DNA of 64,000 nucleotides from Allobosea sp. GTDB taxonomy: Bacteria > Pseudomonadota > Alphaproteobacteria > Rhizobiales > Beijerinckiaceae. The notes beneath the pieces were generated by a model. It saw only the letters and a list, made by a program, of their open reading frames with translations. It had not been told where the DNA came from and did not search any database. The translations under genes were made by a program, and so were the position numbers. The stretch covers positions 62,001 through 126,000 of the forward strand of contig NZ_JAFKFW010000005.1 in the NCBI RefSeq assembly GCF_017308015.1, in the 5' to 3' direction. Each line of letters starts with the position of its first letter. Position 1 is the first letter of the stretch. Shown in pieces: positions 61,165 through 64,000 of the stretch.

Positions 61165-64000
61165 TCAGACGATGAAGCTGCTGGCCGTCAGGTTGTGACT
61201 GCCCTTCAGGTTGATCTGGAACTCGGCGTCCGTCGCAGCGTCGACGTTGCCCTTGACGATGGTGTACTCGCCATCCGCCCGGGTCTCGTAGGTGACCGTG
61301 AGCTGGCCCGCCGTGGTGAAGCTTCCGCCATTGGCCAGGGTGAAGCTCTGGTTCCCAGCCTGGCCGGCGTCCGCGTCGATGGCGCTGAGATCGAGGCGAT
61401 CGCCCGGCTGGAAGTCGAGGATGGTGTCGCCATCCGCTCCAACGGCACTCAGGAAGCGGAAGGTATCGTTGCCGGTACCGCCTTCCATCACGTTCACCGC
61501 GTCGCTCGCCGTGATCACGTCGCTGCCGGAGCCGGTCGCGACATTCTCGATGCTCCACAACGTGTCGCTGCCGCTTTGGCTGCTCGCCGCGCTGCCACGC
61601 CCGCCGAGGCCGTTGCCGAGGTCGACGGTGAGGTTCGCCGTGATCGCTGAGAAATCGAGCGTATCGATGCCGTTACCGCCGTCGATCTCGTCACCGAAAT
61701 AGGTGTCGTCACCGTCGCCGACCGCCGCGACGATGAGATCGTCGCCGCCACCCGCCACCACCGTGTCGTTGCCGGTGCCGGCATCGATCAGATCGTTGCC
61801 CGCCCCGCCGAATATCCGGTCGTTGCCGGCCTCGCCATAGAGCATGTCGGCACCGCCGCCGCCGAAGACCTGGTCGTCGCCCGCTCCGGCGAAGACGACG
61901 TCGCGCCCGTCGCCGGCATCGATGAAGTCTGCTCCCTCACCCGCCGAGATCGCGTCGGCACCGGCACCGCCGATCAGCGTGTCGTCGCCGGCCAGGCCGA
62001 TGAGATTGTCGGCATTGGCCGTGCCGATCAGGACATCCGCCGCCGCCGTGCCGTTGCGCAGGGCACCACCGGTCGATGGGTTCGGATTGGGCGCGGGCGT
62101 GCCCGGGCCGTCATCGTCGTCGCAACCGCAGGACGGATCATCATCGTCCTCGTCCTCGTCATCATCCTCGTCTTCGTCGTCATCGCCGGGATTGGTCGGC
62201 GTGTCGTCGTCATCCTCGTCGTCCTCATCGTCATCCTCGCCGCCGTTGCCGGCGTCATCCTCGTCATCCACCTCGAAGATGTGCTCGGCCAGATCGGTCA
62301 GGCCGGTATTGCGGGCGACGATGTCGGAGAACTCCTGGCCGTCGATGAAGGCGTCGTAGAAGTCGAAGGCTTCGAGACGATCCTTGTAGTAGAAGCGATC
62401 GGCTTCCTGCAGGCGGTCGAACTGCTCGTGCAGGACGACCCAGAAAGTCTGGCCCACGATGCCGCCATTGACGTGCTTCTCGGCGAGGCCGCCCAGCCAG
62501 AAATCGACCCGGTCGATGCCCTTCACGGTGTTGCCGTTGACGAGCTGGATGTCGGGGTTCGCGGCGACGAAGGCCGCGAGCTTCGCCGGCGTGTCGAGCA
62601 CGAGGTCGGGATAGGCCTGCTTGAACTGCGCGATCACCGCGTCGCTCAGGCCGTTGCGTTGCTGGAAGTCTTCCCAGGACTGATAGGCAGACATGTTGCC
62701 GGCGAACCCGACCGCTTCCCTGACATAGGAATTCGTCGAGGCCGCGAGATCGTTGCGGATCTGGTTCAGCGTTCCCAGGCCGACATCGCGGCCGCGAGCC
62801 AGGTTGAAGGAGAACAGGTCCGCCTGGATGCGGACGAGGTCGTTGCGGACCGCGTCGACGATGTTGAAATCGACATTCTCGGCCGGCTGCGCCGCGACAC
62901 CCTGCAGGATCGCCCCGACACCATACTGCGCGTAGCCGGGCTGCGGGACGTAGCCGGGAGGCAGCGGGTTCGGGAAGGCCGAGGCGTCGTTGGTCGGGTT
63001 CAGGAAGACGTCGACGAGGCTGACCTGCTTGGGCTGGCCGTTCGCGTCGATCACCGTCACGGTCTGCCCGATCAGCGAGTGGCCGAAGCGGAAGGCCGCC
63101 GCCGCGAACTCGTGGCTGACGCCGGCATCGGCTGCGGCATTGTAGCCGTCATGGCCGTGGTCGCCGCCGCTGCCGTCGCGGGAGCGTAATCCGCCGAGCA
63201 GGGTGTCGGCGTATTCGTTGAACACCACGCGCTGGTACTCGGCCTCGTTGATGATCTTGGCCGCGTCGAACAGCTCCTGCTCGGTGCCGACAAAGCCCGC
63301 AGCCTCGAGCTGGTCGGCATGGAAATTGTGGTTCCGTGCCCAGATCGTATGCATCGAGGTCAGCGCGAAGTTCTCGTTGGTACGGCCGTCGCCGGCGACG
63401 TAGTGGTCGAGCAGGCTGATGAACGGATTGCTGTCGAGCAGCAGGGCCTGGCCTGAGCCCATGAAATTATTGGCAAGCTTCGAATAGACCTGCGGATCGA
63501 ACCCGCCGGTCGCATCGACCAGATCGCCGGTGACGCCTTCCGAGACCGGATAGTTGCTGTAGTAGTCGCGGAATGCGATCTGGCCGCCGGGCAGCGACGG
63601 GTCGTGGAAGACCGTGTTGTTCGCCCAGTGATGCTGGATCGCCTCGCGCAGCGTCGGCAGCAGGTTGAAGGACGGGTTCGACGGATCCGACGCTCCCTTC
63701 AGCAGGTGGGAGGTCAGACCGCCAAGACCATCGCCTTCGCGCAGGAACTGCGTGACAAGGTTGTGCGAGCCATAGGCCTGATTCTGGTCGACATAGGCCG
63801 AGGTCTTGTTGAGGTGCTGCGGGATGCCATCCCGCATGGCATGCACCTCGCCGCGGGTCAGATCGGCGGGGTTGCCCTGACCGGGAGCCCCGGTGCCGGG
63901 CGCGCCGATCTGCACCGTGCCGTTGACGGCGTTCTTCGGCAGGAAATCGAGACCATGGTCGACATATTGGCCGAAGGCCATGAAGAAGATGTTCGCGTCG
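61165..64000 (-). CDS. Secreted haem peroxidase with C-terminal RTX repeats (peroxicin type), N-terminus outside the window
   Basis: The frame is open through the right edge (codons before the first visible Met read DANIFF). FMAFGQYVDHG carries the distal His of animal-type haem peroxidases, SMHTIWARNHN (about 63330) the catalytic Arg, and FRFGHSL (about 63085) the proximal haem His. A run of Asp and Glu (about 62110-62275) links the catalytic part to eight or more GGxGxD calcium repeats (61560-62050). The protein ends GSHNLTASSFIV, a type I secretion signal. Such bacterial enzymes oxidise halides or phenols extracellularly. Confidence 0.9.
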   Translation of the reverse strand, partial: DANIFFMAFGQYVDHGLDFLPKNAVNGTVQIGAPGTGAPGQGNPADLTRGEVHAMRDGIPQHLNKTSAYVDQNQAYGSHNLVTQFLREGDGLGGLTSHLLKGASDPSNPSFNLLPTLREAIQHHWANNTVFHDPSLPGGQIAFRDYYSNYPVSEGVTGDLVDATGGFDPQVYSKLANNFMGSGQALLLDSNPFISLLDHYVAGDGRTNENFALTSMHTIWARNHNFHADQLEAAGFVGTEQELFDAAKIINEAEYQRVVFNEYADTLLGGLRSRDGSGGDHGHDGYNAAADAGVSHEFAAAAFRFGHSLIGQTVTVIDANGQPKQVSLVDVFLNPTNDASAFPNPLPPGYVPQPGYAQYGVGAILQGVAAQPAENVDFNIVDAVRNDLVRIQADLFSFNLARGRDVGLGTLNQIRNDLAASTNSYVREAVGFAGNMSAYQSWEDFQQRNGLSDAVIAQFKQAYPDLVLDTPAKLAAFVAANPDIQLVNGNTVKGIDRVDFWLGGLAEKHVNGGIVGQTFWVVLHEQFDRLQEADRFYYKDRLEAFDFYDAFIDGQEFSDIVARNTGLTDLAEHIFEVDDEDDAGNGGEDDDEDDEDDDDTPTNPGDDDEDEDDDEDEDDDDPSCGCDDDDGPGTPAPNPNPSTGGALRNGTAAADVLIGTANADNLIGLAGDDTLIGGAGADAISAGEGADFIDAGDGRDVVFAGAGDDQVFGGGGADMLYGEAGNDRIFGGAGNDLIDAGTGNDTVVAGGGDDLIVAAVGDGDDTYFGDEIDGGNGIDTLDFSAITANLTVDLGNGLGGRGSAASSQSGSDTLWSIENVATGSGSDVITASDAVNVMEGGTGNDTFRFLSAVGADGDTILDFQPGDRLDLSAIDADAGQAGNQSFTLANGGSFTTAGQLTVTYETRADGEYTIVKGNVDAATDAEFQINLKGSHNLTASSFIV
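62108..62275 (-). repeat. Low-complexity acidic linker coding repeat
   Basis: About 165 bp made mainly of the triplets GAC, GAT, GAA and GAG on the coding (minus) strand, coding a Asp/Glu run broken by TPTNPG and a CGC cysteine pair. It separates the peroxidase domain from the RTX repeats and may bind calcium or keep the chain unfolded in the exporter. Prone to slippage. Confidence 0.7.

Overview
The window is one continuous, GC-rich, densely coded stretch. Many genes overlap at ATGA, GTGA or TGATG junctions. Nearly every gene belongs to catabolism, import or secretion. The gene set (several ABC importers, HutC- and FCD-type GntR regulators, the carboxynorspermidine route to spermidine, RTX proteins with a type I exporter, and a 44-residue Lys-rich protein of a kind I recall from this order) suggests an alphaproteobacterium of the Hyphomicrobiales, perhaps Bosea-like. 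The genus is a guess. I see no rRNA, tRNA, CRISPR array, insertion sequence or phage gene.

Layout. (1) 1-5702: a class III aminotransferase cut by the left edge diverges from an acetylpolyamine-deacetylase-like enzyme and a Rossmann-fold protein. These face an FAD amine oxidase, a cupin and a class V aminotransferase, whose upstream region carries repeated GAATTCAT motifs. (2) 6033-24446: an amino-sugar and peptidoglycan-fragment island. It holds murQ-gntR-SIS-nagA, a DMT exporter, anmK, an oligopeptide importer with GNAT, MurA and a BadF-type kinase, and a second operon with a PP2C-like phosphatase, a sugar ABC importer, nanE, a second BadF-type kinase and a histidine phosphatase. Three promoters in it share a direct repeat, TGGWY-N6-TGGTC. 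Neither importer has its own ATPase gene. (3) 24769-37810: a peptide-type ABC importer operon, including a substrate-binding homologue without a signal peptide, faces a hydantoinase/racemase/DapA-like/amidohydrolase operon and its GntR regulator. Near-identical operators at both outer ends suggest one regulon. (4) 38278-50865: a 12-gene operon: GntR, PotABCD-type importer, sphingosine-phosphate-lyase-like PLP enzyme, both subunits of a dimethylformamidase-like amidohydrolase, DhaK and DhaL, a hydroxylysine-kinase-like enzyme and an ethanolamine-phosphate-phospholyase-like enzyme. This reads as a complete route for an N-acylated amino alcohol and is my best candidate for an undescribed system. 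(5) 51066-55490: an Rnk/GreA-like regulator, small proteins, and carboxynorspermidine dehydrogenase plus decarboxylase. (6) 55736-64000: a type I secretion operon with a secreted RTX haem peroxidase (cut by the right edge), an exporter ATPase, a membrane-anchored RTX protein and an HlyD-type adaptor.

The calls rest on reading motifs and gene context; no database search was possible. Substrates of the importers and of the cluster (4) pathway are inferred.
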